From the NCBI GenBank assembly GCA_025924495.1, contig JAICIG010000158.1, forward strand, positions 1 to 15,757: DNA of 15,757 nucleotides. Direction: 5' to 3'. The first letter of the stretch is position 1; each line of letters starts with the position of its first letter. Source of the DNA: Pirellulales bacterium. Its GTDB lineage: Bacteria > Planctomycetota > Planctomycetia > Pirellulales > JAICIG01. The notes beneath the pieces were generated by a model. The model searched no databases, had not been told where the DNA came from, and worked only from the letters and a program-made list of their open reading frames with translations. Positions 1 through 7,121 of this stretch are shown here, piece after piece. Both the position numbers and the translations under genes were made by a program.

Positions 1-1
1 G

Positions 2-1483
2 CTCGCACCGCTGCCCGACGTGCTGAGCATGTCGCGAGAGACCGTCCGGATCATCCGGCAGAACATCATCCTCTTCGCCTTCCTGGTCAACTTTGCAGGC
101 GTGGCGTTGACAGCTTGGATCATGCCGACCTGGTCCGAAGCCTGGCTGCGCCGGGCGCCGGTTGCGGCCGCGATTTTTCACCAGTGCGGTTCAGTCTTAG
201 TGCTGCTCAACGCCATGCGGCTGCTGTGGTTCGACCGTTGGCGAACGAGCCGACTCGGGCGAATGGAAGCGGCGCTTGCCCGCCTCGGCTCGCGCGCGTG
301 CGAGCAGCTTGCTCCACTCGGGCAGTTTTCCAGAGGCGTTTGGTTGTGGCGATGGCAGTTGGCCAAAACCGCCTGTGTGCTATTGCTAGGCGCCTATCTA
401 ACGCAGGTCGTCGTTGTGGTGCAGCCGGATGAGGTCGCAGTGGTCCGACGCTTCGGTCGCTTTCATGCGGCGCTGGGGCCTGGGCCTCATCTGCGACTAC
501 CGCCGCCGTGGGATACGATTGTCAAAGAGCAGCCGGCTCGCGTGCGAACCATCGAAGTCGGACTGCGCAGCGAGGGGGATGTACCCGATGCTGCTGTGCA
601 GGCGATCGAGTGGAACACGCCGCATGGCGGCGGAGCGGAACGACGCGCCGACGAGGCAATCGCCTTGACGGGCGATCAGAGCCTGGTGGAACTGGGTCTG
701 ACAGTGCAGTATCGGATCAGCGACGTGCGGGCGTATCATTTTTCGGCGCGCGATCCGGCCGGCGTACTGCGCTCGACGGCGGAGAGCGTGGTGCGCGAGG
801 TGCTGGCCGCGGAGCCGCTGTTGATTAGCGAAGGCGCTCTGGGCGTATCGACGGCGGAGATTTTGACGACAGGCCGTGGCGCGCTTGAGCGCCAGATTCG
901 CCAGCGGTTACAAGCCACGCTGGAGCCCCTGCAAATAGGCATCGAGATTCTCGAGGGCGGAGTCTGCCTGGCCGACGTTCATCCGCCGCTGGAAGTCGTC
1001 GATGCGTTCCATGATGTGTCGAGCGCCTTCAAGCAGCGCGAGCGGATGAAGAACGAAGCGGATGCCTTCCGCCGCGATCGAGTCATCAAGGCCGGCGGAC
1101 GCGCCGCATGGCAAGAGCTGGATGCTGACGCCACAGAATTGACCGACGAACGGTGGCAGCGGCTGAGACCAAAACTGGAAGGGGAAGCCGCGGCCGAACT
1201 GCTCGCCGCCGAGGCCTTCGCGGTTGCGGCCGAAGAACGAGCGACCGGAGAAGCCGCCGGGTTTAGCGCCTTGCAGACTGCTCATGGCGCGGCGCCGCAA
1301 CTCTCCGAGTGGCGGCTGTTTTCCGATACGTTGTCGGCGGCGCTGCCGGGCAAGAACAAGATCATTCTCGATGCCCGCGCCGGCGGACGGCGGCATTTAT
1401 TCCTTGGCGCGCCGCTGAAAGGCATGCCGTCGACAGAGCCCGTCATGTTGACGCCGCTCGCACCGCCGTCGGAGGAAGACTAA
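2..1483 (+). CDS. P1B-type ATPase C-terminus fused to HflK-like SPFH protein (5' partial)
   Basis: The frame is open to the left edge, so the start lies outside the window. A GTG at 20 and an ATG at 29 are only internal codons if this reading is right. Bases 2-240 encode the typical end of a heavy-metal P1B ATPase: a LPDVLSMSRETVRIIRQN-type stretch, a helix at about 62-124, a second at about 155-223, and the closing VLLNAMRL motif. A linker and a third helix (about 365-427) follow. Then comes VQPDEVAVVRRFGR, the classic start of a HflK SPFH/Band 7 domain, running to about 1070 with a charged alpha-helical tail. HflK proteins form membrane rings with HflC around the FtsH protease, and P1B ATPases export metal ions. 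The fusion itself is seen in the sequence; a joint function is inferred. The ATP-binding, phosphorylation and metal-site regions would lie upstream. The next gene starts 54 bases downstream. Confidence 0.85.
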   Translation, partial: LAPLPDVLSMSRETVRIIRQNIILFAFLVNFAGVALTAWIMPTWSEAWLRRAPVAAAIFHQCGSVLVLLNAMRLLWFDRWRTSRLGRMEAALARLGSRACEQLAPLGQFSRGVWLWRWQLAKTACVLLLGAYLTQVVVVVQPDEVAVVRRFGRFHAALGPGPHLRLPPPWDTIVKEQPARVRTIEVGLRSEGDVPDAAVQAIEWNTPHGGGAERRADEAIALTGDQSLVELGLTVQYRISDVRAYHFSARDPAGVLRSTAESVVREVLAAEPLLISEGALGVSTAEILTTGRGALERQIRQRLQATLEPLQIGIEILEGGVCLADVHPPLEVVDAFHDVSSAFKQRERMKNEADAFRRDRVIKAGGRAAWQELDADATELTDERWQRLRPKLEGEAAAELLAAEAFAVAAEERATGEAAGFSALQTAHGAAPQLSEWRLFSDTLSAALPGKNKIILDARAGGRRHLFLGAPLKGMPSTEPVMLTPLAPPSEED

Positions 1484-1537
1484 CGGGCATCGAGCGGCAA
1501 AACACGCAACGCGTTTTGATGAACAGGTCTGATTCTT

Positions 1538-2710
1538 ATGCACTTCCTAGGTTATTCGCACGGGCACGACGACGAGCTTGCCATCGGCGGCTCGTTTTCG
1601 GGCCGAACCTGGCTGAATCTCGGTCTGCTGCTGTTGGCAGTCGTTGCCGGCTGGCTGCTGTGGTCCGCCGTGTTCTTTGTTGACGAAACCGAATATGTCT
1701 ACGTCACGCAGTTCGGCGAGCCGTTGCGGCTTTGCGTGGAACCGGGACTGCACGTGAAGCGGCCCTATCAGAGCCTGTGGCGTTTCGATCGCCGGCTGCA
1801 GATGTACGAGCCGCCGGCCCGCGAGATGTTGACGGAGGACAAAGAGAACCTCAACTTCCAGTGGTACGTCTGCTGGCGATTGCCGAGCCCTGCCTTTGCC
1901 GCGGAGCAACGGGCGAGCTCCGACGGCACAACGGAAGATGCGGCGGAACGTGGCGGCGCCGCGTCGGACCGGGCGGCGGGCGAAGCGATTGAAAGCTACG
2001 TGCGGCGGTTTCTGCAATCGGTCGGGGGCGTGCAAGCGGCCGAAAGCCGGCTGGAAGAGCGAATTCAGGCGGCGATTGCCGCCGAAATTGGTCGCACGCG
2101 GCTGGCTGAGCTGGCAAGTCTCGAGGCCGACGCGCTACAACTTGAACCGATCATGCGGCGCGTCACCGAGTCGATGCGTAAGACCGCGCTCGAGCAATTC
2201 GGCATCGAGGTGGTCGACGTGCGCCTCAAGCGGTTTAACTATCCGGAGGCGGTCAAGCCGGCGGTGTTTGCAGAAATTCGCAGCGAGCGCGAACGGGTGG
2301 CGGTGCAATATCGCGCCGAAGGGGAGAGCGAAAAGATTCGCATCGAGAGTCAGGCGACGCTCGAGCGAGATCGACTGCTGGCTCAGGCTCAGCGCGAAGC
2401 CACGCGCTTGCGCGGCGAGGGGGAAGCGAAAGCCATGGAAATCTTCAACGCCGCTCACAGCAAGAACCCCAGTTTCTATCAGTTGCTCAAGACGCTGGAA
2501 ACCTACCGCAACGTGCTCGACAAACAGACAACGGTGGTGCTGTCGGCCGACAGCCCGCTGATGAAGCTGCTGACGCACGGGCTTCCCGCGGCGCAAGCGA
2601 GCCCCAACGGCACGGATAGCCCTGCGCCGATGGCCCAAGGCGAAAAGGATCTCCGTACGCCACAAGCCAGCGCCGCGCCTGCGGTCGCGCCCCGAGGAGC
2701 GAGCCCATGA
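1538..2710 (+). CDS. hflC: HflC-like SPFH/Band 7 membrane protein
   Basis: This 390-residue protein has one N-terminal membrane helix (residues about 24-47). An SPFH domain follows, opening with FVDETEYVYVTQFGEP and containing the HflC-type SERERVAVQYRAEGESEK stretch and a long charged helix. HflC normally pairs with HflK as a cage of membrane-bound subunits around FtsH, with the bulk outside the cytoplasm. It is longer than E. coli HflC (about 334 residues). The extra length comes from a low-complexity insert at about residues 123-150 and a Pro/Ala/Ser-rich tail. The N-terminus before the helix carries HGHDDE, a possible metal ligand cluster; that is speculative but notable beside a metal ATPase. 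The ATG at 1538 has only a weak AGG (1525-1527) ten bases upstream. Its stop overlaps the next start in an ATGA, so translation is probably coupled. Confidence 0.88.
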   Translation: MHFLGYSHGHDDELAIGGSFSGRTWLNLGLLLLAVVAGWLLWSAVFFVDETEYVYVTQFGEPLRLCVEPGLHVKRPYQSLWRFDRRLQMYEPPAREMLTEDKENLNFQWYVCWRLPSPAFAAEQRASSDGTTEDAAERGGAASDRAAGEAIESYVRRFLQSVGGVQAAESRLEERIQAAIAAEIGRTRLAELASLEADALQLEPIMRRVTESMRKTALEQFGIEVVDVRLKRFNYPEAVKPAVFAEIRSERERVAVQYRAEGESEKIRIESQATLERDRLLAQAQREATRLRGEGEAKAMEIFNAAHSKNPSFYQLLKTLETYRNVLDKQTTVVLSADSPLMKLLTHGLPAAQASPNGTDSPAPMAQGEKDLRTPQASAAPAVAPRGASP

Positions 2711-3606
2711 AGCAACTGGCGGCAATCGGCGGATTGGCTTTCCTGGTCTGGCTGGCCACTGGCATTTATTTCGTTCAGCCCGATGAACAAGCGGTCGTGC
2801 GGCGTTTTGGCGCCGTGTCGGGCGGTCTGCGAGAGCCGGGGCCGCATTTCGGTATGCCTTGGGGGCTCGACCAGGTCGAGCGTTTTAAGCCGCGCGAGGT
2901 GAAGCGCGTGACGATCGGAGCCGCGGCCGCGACCGGCGAAGCGACAGGTTCGCAACTCGCCCAGTTTCTTACCGGTGATCGAAACCTGGTGGGCGTCCGC
3001 GCCACCGTACAATACACGATCAAACGACCGCGCGATTTCTTGTTTCAAACGCTCGACGTCGACCGGCTCGCGTCCACCGCCAGCCTGGCGGCGCTCTCGC
3101 AGACGCTCGCCAGCGAAGGGGTCGATCGCGTGATGACGCTCGGCAAGCATGACCTGGGAATCCGAATCGCCGAACTGCTGCAAACCCTCGTGGACCGCTA
3201 TGCGATTGGAATTACGATCCGCTCGGTCGACATCGGCGCGATCGAACCGCCGCCGGAGGTTGCCGATGCCTTCGACAAAGTGGTCGGCGCCCAGCGCGAT
3301 CGCGAGCAAGCCGTGCATCGGGCCCACAGCTTTGCCAATAAGACGCTGGCCGAGGCGCAGGGCGGAGCGCAACGAATTCGCGATCAAGGGATGGCCGATA
3401 ACGATCGCTCGATCCGCCGCGCGCAGGGCGAAACGACTCGCTTTGCCAGCCTGCTGGCCGAGTACGAGCGGGCGCCCGAGTTAACCGCCCAGCGGCTGTA
3501 CCTGGAGGCCATGGCCGAGACGTTGCCAAAGCTGCGTTCGAAATTGATCATCGATTCCGACAGCAACGTCGACCTGAGCATTCTGCCTGAGGAGCCGCAG
3601 CCGTGA
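2707..3606 (+). CDS. hflK: HflK-like SPFH/Band 7 membrane protein
   Basis: This 299-residue protein is the third SPFH protein in the row. A membrane helix (residues about 4-22) leads directly into YFVQPDEQAVVRRFGAV, the same opening as in the ATPase-fused protein at the left edge. The domain has the GDRNLVGVRATVQYTIK strand typical of HflK and the IEPPPEVADAFDKVVGAQRDRE turn that begins the long helix. It is shorter than E. coli HflK (about 419 residues) and lacks the glycine-rich N-terminal extension. The ATG overlaps the stop of the HflC-like gene by 4 bases, and an AGGAG lies at 2695-2699. Having two HflK-like chains with one HflC-like chain in an operon suggests a three-subunit ring or alternative partners. 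Whether FtsH is the client cannot be seen here. Confidence 0.85.
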   Translation: MKQLAAIGGLAFLVWLATGIYFVQPDEQAVVRRFGAVSGGLREPGPHFGMPWGLDQVERFKPREVKRVTIGAAAATGEATGSQLAQFLTGDRNLVGVRATVQYTIKRPRDFLFQTLDVDRLASTASLAALSQTLASEGVDRVMTLGKHDLGIRIAELLQTLVDRYAIGITIRSVDIGAIEPPPEVADAFDKVVGAQRDREQAVHRAHSFANKTLAEAQGGAQRIRDQGMADNDRSIRRAQGETTRFASLLAEYERAPELTAQRLYLEAMAETLPKLRSKLIIDSDSNVDLSILPEEPQP

Positions 3607-4112
3607 GGCGAGCCGTTGCGCTAGCTCTGACGCTGGTCCTGATTGCCGGCGCGTTGTATCTGGGTCGCGGCGTTTCGGCCAGGCCGAGTTCATCCGCCGC
3701 CTCGCCTGCCGCCTGCCTCGAGCAGATGTATCTGGCCGCCGAACGCGGCGACGTCGAAGCTTATCTCGATTGTTTTACGGGCGCGCAGCGCGAGCGGCTG
3801 GAGACCGAACTGCGAGCCGGCTCGCGAGAAGTTTTTGCCAAAGAGATCGCCGCCTCGGTGAATGGGCTGAAGGGACGCGCCATCAATGGCCCGGGCCAGG
3901 CGACTATCGAGACTGATCGCGCCAGGCTCGAAGCCGAGCGCATCTATGGGCAGCACGCGGAGCGGCAAGCCTATGACTTCCGCCGCGAAGCGGGCGTCTG
4001 GCGGATCGAATCGCTCGGCGCCATCCAGCGATTCCAGCCGCTGATTCCCTACGGCACGCCGGTGTACGAAGTCCCCGCGGAATATTCCGCTGCGGCCGCG
4101 GCCGAGAAGTAA
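3603..4112 (+). CDS. Small membrane-anchored or exported NTF2-like protein
   Basis: This 169-residue protein starts at a GTG that overlaps the previous stop in a GTGA. An AGGAG at 3590-3594 supports that start. Residues about 4-20 form a hydrophobic signal or anchor segment without a convincing lipobox. The mature part begins with a helix of the type CLEQMYLAAERGDVEAYLDCF, the usual opening of NTF2-like or DUF4878-type folds. It then carries a charged middle and a strand pattern ending in DFRREAGVWRIESL, also typical of that fold. Such domains often bind small ligands or act as accessory subunits, but no catalytic residue can be named. Position at the end of the SPFH operon suggests an extracytoplasmic accessory to the SPFH complex. 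The fold assignment is moderate; the function is unknown. Confidence 0.72.
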   Translation: MRRAVALALTLVLIAGALYLGRGVSARPSSSAASPAACLEQMYLAAERGDVEAYLDCFTGAQRERLETELRAGSREVFAKEIAASVNGLKGRAINGPGQATIETDRARLEAERIYGQHAERQAYDFRREAGVWRIESLGAIQRFQPLIPYGTPVYEVPAEYSAAAAAEK

Positions 4113-4379
4113 GCCTGCTGAGTTCAAGCAGCGCGGCCGTGCCATTTGGGCGCCGTTATCAAGGCTCTCTGGCCGATCGGTCGGCACTCTCAACGACAAC
4201 CTTGCGGGTGCTTTGCCGCAGGCGCCAGCAGCTCGGAAAAAATCTTTGCGGGTGCGGCTCAATTTCATGTTGCGTTAAGGTTCGCTTTCTAGACTTCACG
4301 GGAGTTGAGGCCGCGGCAAACGCGGGCCTTGGCGTCTCGGGCCAAACGGTTTCAAAAGTGGACCTGTTAGGAGTGCGAC

Positions 4380-5246
4380 ATGAGAGCCTATTCGAAGTCG
4401 GCCGCCTTGGCGGTTGCGGGGGCGATGCTCGGGGCGCTGGGGATGACGGCATGGGGCGACCCGCCCGATGGCGGCCCGCGCGATGCGCCGCCGCCGAGGG
4501 GCGATCACGCTCCGCCGGGTCCCTCAGGACGCCGCCCGCCGCCGCCACCGCTGGAAACGGCGCTTGATGCCGATCGCGACGGCGAAATTTCCGGCAGTGA
4601 AATCGACAATGCCTCCGCCGTCTTGAAAAAGCTCGATAAAAACGGCGACGGCAAATTGACGCCTGAAGAATACCGTCCGCCGCGACCGCCGATGGGTCCG
4701 GGCTTTGAGGGACGACCTCGCGGCGACCGCGACGAGAACGGCCCGCCGCCGCGACGCGAAGCACGACGCGGCGATTCGTCCAATCGAGATTCCGACAACC
4801 GCGACGGCGACCGCTCATGCGACGCGAATGGCGAGCGCCGCGGCCCGCCGGAACGTGGCCGGCGCGATCGAGATGGCGACCGCCAGCCTGACGGGGATCG
4901 TGATCGTCGAGGTCCGCCGGAAGATCGCGGGCCGGAAGCGCGCCGCGGCGAACGAGGTCCTGGCCGCGATCGCGGTCCCGATGGACCGCCGCGCGATCCG
5001 CAAGCCTTTGCTGATCATGTTCTGCAGTTCGACAAGAACGATGATGGCAAGGTGACCGAAAGCGAACTGCCCGAGCAAATGCACCAGCTGTTGCGCCGGG
5101 CGGATACGAATGACGACGGCGCTCTCGATCGCGCCGAACTGGAGCGGATGGCCGTACGCGGCGGTGGTCGGCCAGGACGGCGCCCGGGTCCGCCCCATGA
5201 CGAGGGCGAACGCGGCGACCGTCCCCGGCCGCCGTCCAAGGATTAG
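4380..5246 (+). CDS. Exported EF-hand protein with Pro/Arg/Asp-rich linker
   Basis: This 288-residue protein starts at an ATG with AGGAG at 4369-4373. Residues 1-26 look like a signal peptide ending near AWG. Four EF-hand loops are visible as two pairs: DADRDGEISGSE (63-74) with DKNGDGKLTPEE (86-97), and DKNDDGKVTESE (218-229) with DTNDDGALDRAE (242-253). Every loop has Asp at position 1 and Glu at position 12, so all four could bind calcium. Between the pairs, about residues 98-207, lies a low-complexity linker of Arg, Asp, Gly and Pro with many DRDGDR-like runs, some resembling degenerate calcium loops. Proline-rich EF-hand proteins of this kind are common in planctomycetes and have no assigned role. 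Location outside the cytoplasm and calcium binding are inferred. The 85-base gap to the YHYH gene fits co-transcription. Confidence 0.85.
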   Translation: MRAYSKSAALAVAGAMLGALGMTAWGDPPDGGPRDAPPPRGDHAPPGPSGRRPPPPPLETALDADRDGEISGSEIDNASAVLKKLDKNGDGKLTPEEYRPPRPPMGPGFEGRPRGDRDENGPPPRREARRGDSSNRDSDNRDGDRSCDANGERRGPPERGRRDRDGDRQPDGDRDRRGPPEDRGPEARRGERGPGRDRGPDGPPRDPQAFADHVLQFDKNDDGKVTESELPEQMHQLLRRADTNDDGALDRAELERMAVRGGGRPGRRPGPPHDEGERGDRPRPPSKD

Positions 5247-5331
5247 GCGTATTGAAGGAAGCGCGGGGTAGTGCAGCGTTCATTCGCTCTGGCTGGACGG
5301 ATTCGTTTTGTTTCTCCGGGAGCAACGATCG

Positions 5332-6960
5332 ATGCCGGTCATAAATACCCCCGCCGCGCCCCTAAGGCTCATGGTCGTGCTGGTCGCCTGCACCGTACCA
5401 GGCACGACCATGGGCTGGGCGCCGCCTACAGGCAATCTGCTTCGCAATGGCGATTGCGAAGAAGCGTCGGGCGATGGCAGCCAGCCGGCCGCCTGGCACT
5501 TGCGCGGCGACGCGACGTGGAGCCGAGTAGGGCTGGCCGATGAATTTGCCAGTCGCGGTTTCTCGCTGCATGCGGGAACCGATCTCGATGGCGACGGCCT
5601 GCACGAGGCGAAGGCGATCCAGGAAATAACTGACTTTCCGCACGGCCGCGGTCAGTGGTTTCGCTGTTCGCTCCGCGGAATGGCGCAAGATCAATTTGCC
5701 GTCGCCCGCGACGATCTGCAGTTGAAAGTCGAATTCTTCGGCGACGGCGGGCGAAACTATCTGGAGAGCGTCACAAAGCAGCTCTATCCGCTCATCGAGC
5801 GGGAGCGGCGCGATCTGGCGGCAAACGGCAATGGCGGCAAAGGGGGCGCCGCGGCCTGGAAGACCTACTCCCTGGAATTCATGCTGCCGTTTGCCGAGAT
5901 CGATGTGTTACGAATTTCAATCGGCTTTCGCTCCGGCGACTCAGCGTCGAATCAGGATGCGTTCTGGATCGACGAGCTGGAGCTGATTCCGCTCGGCTCT
6001 CGGAGAGCGGTGGCGCTGGAGATAATTCCGGCGCTGGCTAATGTCGTCCGCCCAGCGATCGAACGCAACTCGCTACGATCGCTGGGCGGCCATTGGTACT
6101 GGCAAGTTGAAACCGATTTGGCAGCCAATGTAGATCGCATCTTCACCTGGCGGGACGCCGATCGGCTCTGGTACGACGACGGCGGACGATGGGCCAATCC
6201 TTTTGCTGAGAACATGTCGGCCTGGCTTCGCGCCGGCTACATGGACCGTGCTGGCAATGTGGCGGTCGAAGATCGCTGGTTGCCGGACAATATTCAGGTC
6301 CGCTTCGAGCGCGAGACGCTGGTGCTGCGGGTCAAAAATCTGCCGAACCACCCGACGGCCAGGTTCCCCGACCTGATCGGCGTCCACGGCTACAATCCTG
6401 CGTACATTCAGGAGCAGGATGACGAATACTTTCTGCCGCTGTCGCCGGAGCGAAATCCTGATGCGATCGCGATGAACGCCGGCAATGCCAATCGCGCGCT
6501 GCCTCGCGGTCCGATCGGCGTAGCCGTCAACGGCGTGGTATTTTTCAACCCTTTCGATGCAGACGATCGGGACGCCACCGACCTGATGGACCGTTGCTGC
6601 GGCCACCCGAGCCCCGACAACCGCTATCACTACCACAAATACCCGGTGTGCGTGAAGTCGCCGTTCGCCGACGAGGGCCTCGAGCATTCGCCCATCGTCG
6701 GCTGGGCCTTCGACGGCTTTGCCATCTACGGACCTTACGAGGGTGCGGGCGTGATGGCCAAGGATTGCGACGACAACCCGCTGAACGAGTTCAACATTCA
6801 CCACGACGAGCTGCGAGGCTGGCATTATCACGTTACGCCGGGCAAGTTTCCCTATGTCATCGGCGGCTGGTGGGGCGAAGTCGATCCCCGGAATCTGCGT
6901 CGGCCCCGCGGCTTTCCGCCGCGGCGACCGAAGGCGGACGAAAACCAAGGAGAGCCATGA
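5332..6960 (+). CDS. Exported YHYH-domain protein with N-terminal carbohydrate-binding-like region
   Basis: I prefer the ATG at 5332 (GGGAG at 5318-5322) over the TTG at 5308, giving 542 residues. Residues about 10-28 are a hydrophobic signal sequence. The next 200 residues, starting NLLRNGDCEE and ending FWIDELELIPL, have the layout of a jelly-roll carbohydrate-binding module. The C-terminal part is a YHYH domain: VAVNGVVFFNPFDA, a CCGHPSPDNRYHYH core (YHYH at residues 432-435), GWAFDGFAIYGP, and a second WHYH cluster at 497-500. The paired His motifs with nearby Cys and Asp look like a metal site, but I know of no established activity for this family. The gene lies between the EF-hand and peroxidase genes. 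Domain recognition is confident; the binding-module call is moderate. Confidence 0.85.
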   Translation: MPVINTPAAPLRLMVVLVACTVPGTTMGWAPPTGNLLRNGDCEEASGDGSQPAAWHLRGDATWSRVGLADEFASRGFSLHAGTDLDGDGLHEAKAIQEITDFPHGRGQWFRCSLRGMAQDQFAVARDDLQLKVEFFGDGGRNYLESVTKQLYPLIERERRDLAANGNGGKGGAAAWKTYSLEFMLPFAEIDVLRISIGFRSGDSASNQDAFWIDELELIPLGSRRAVALEIIPALANVVRPAIERNSLRSLGGHWYWQVETDLAANVDRIFTWRDADRLWYDDGGRWANPFAENMSAWLRAGYMDRAGNVAVEDRWLPDNIQVRFERETLVLRVKNLPNHPTARFPDLIGVHGYNPAYIQEQDDEYFLPLSPERNPDAIAMNAGNANRALPRGPIGVAVNGVVFFNPFDADDRDATDLMDRCCGHPSPDNRYHYHKYPVCVKSPFADEGLEHSPIVGWAFDGFAIYGPYEGAGVMAKDCDDNPLNEFNIHHDELRGWHYHVTPGKFPYVIGGWWGEVDPRNLRRPRGFPPRRPKADENQGEP

Positions 6961-7121
6961 AGCAACCGGCAGCCGCGGCCCGACACGGAACAGCCGCCGC
7001 TGCCTTTTACCCATTTCTGCTGTGGCCGCGGGCCGATTGGCGCCGGGTTCCGGCCGCAGTCTACGTCACATCACGGCGCCATCTTGGGAGAGGCAACCAT
7101 GGGAGCCTTCAATTGGGCTGA
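6957..7121 (+). CDS. Possible 54-residue ORF overlapping two genes
   Basis: An ATG overlaps the stop of the YHYH gene in an ATGA and has AAGGAGAG at 6947-6954, four bases from the start when measured from AGGAG. This is among the best ribosome sites in the window. The frame encodes 54 residues rich in Ala and Arg, with a short Phe/Leu patch but no recognisable domain or membrane helix. It ends inside the peroxidase gene, 23 bases past that gene's ATG. It may be a short translated leader that couples peroxidase translation to the YHYH gene, or a chance frame in high-GC DNA. The same frame continues open far upstream inside the YHYH gene, which weakens the case. Confidence 0.3.
   Translation: MKQPAAAARHGTAAAAFYPFLLWPRADWRRVPAAVYVTSRRHLGRGNHGSLQLG

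Noticed and set aside
2503..3387. A 294-codon minus-strand frame across the two SPFH genes.
   Set aside because: It is antisense to clear SPFH domains and has no domain of its own.
4115..4131. Five-base hairpin (CTGCT/AGCAG) after the NTF2-like gene.
   Set aside because: The stem is too short and has no T run, so it is not convincing as a terminator.
4270..4295. Possible promoter TTGCGT with TAGACT upstream of the EF-hand gene.
   Set aside because: The spacing is only 14 bases and both boxes are weak.
4159..5325. A 388-codon open frame on the minus strand across the EF-hand gene.
   Set aside because: It is antisense to a gene with a signal peptide, a good ribosome site and four EF-hand loops. 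Its product is a low-complexity Arg/Ala/Pro mixture, as expected from GC-rich repeats read backwards.
5308..5331. TTG start for the YHYH protein, adding eight residues.
   Set aside because: The ATG at 5332 has GGGAG nine bases upstream and gives a cleaner signal peptide.
6073..7014. A 313-codon minus-strand frame across the YHYH gene.
   Set aside because: It lies opposite the conserved YHYH domain and carries no recognisable motif; codon bias of the real gene explains the open frame.
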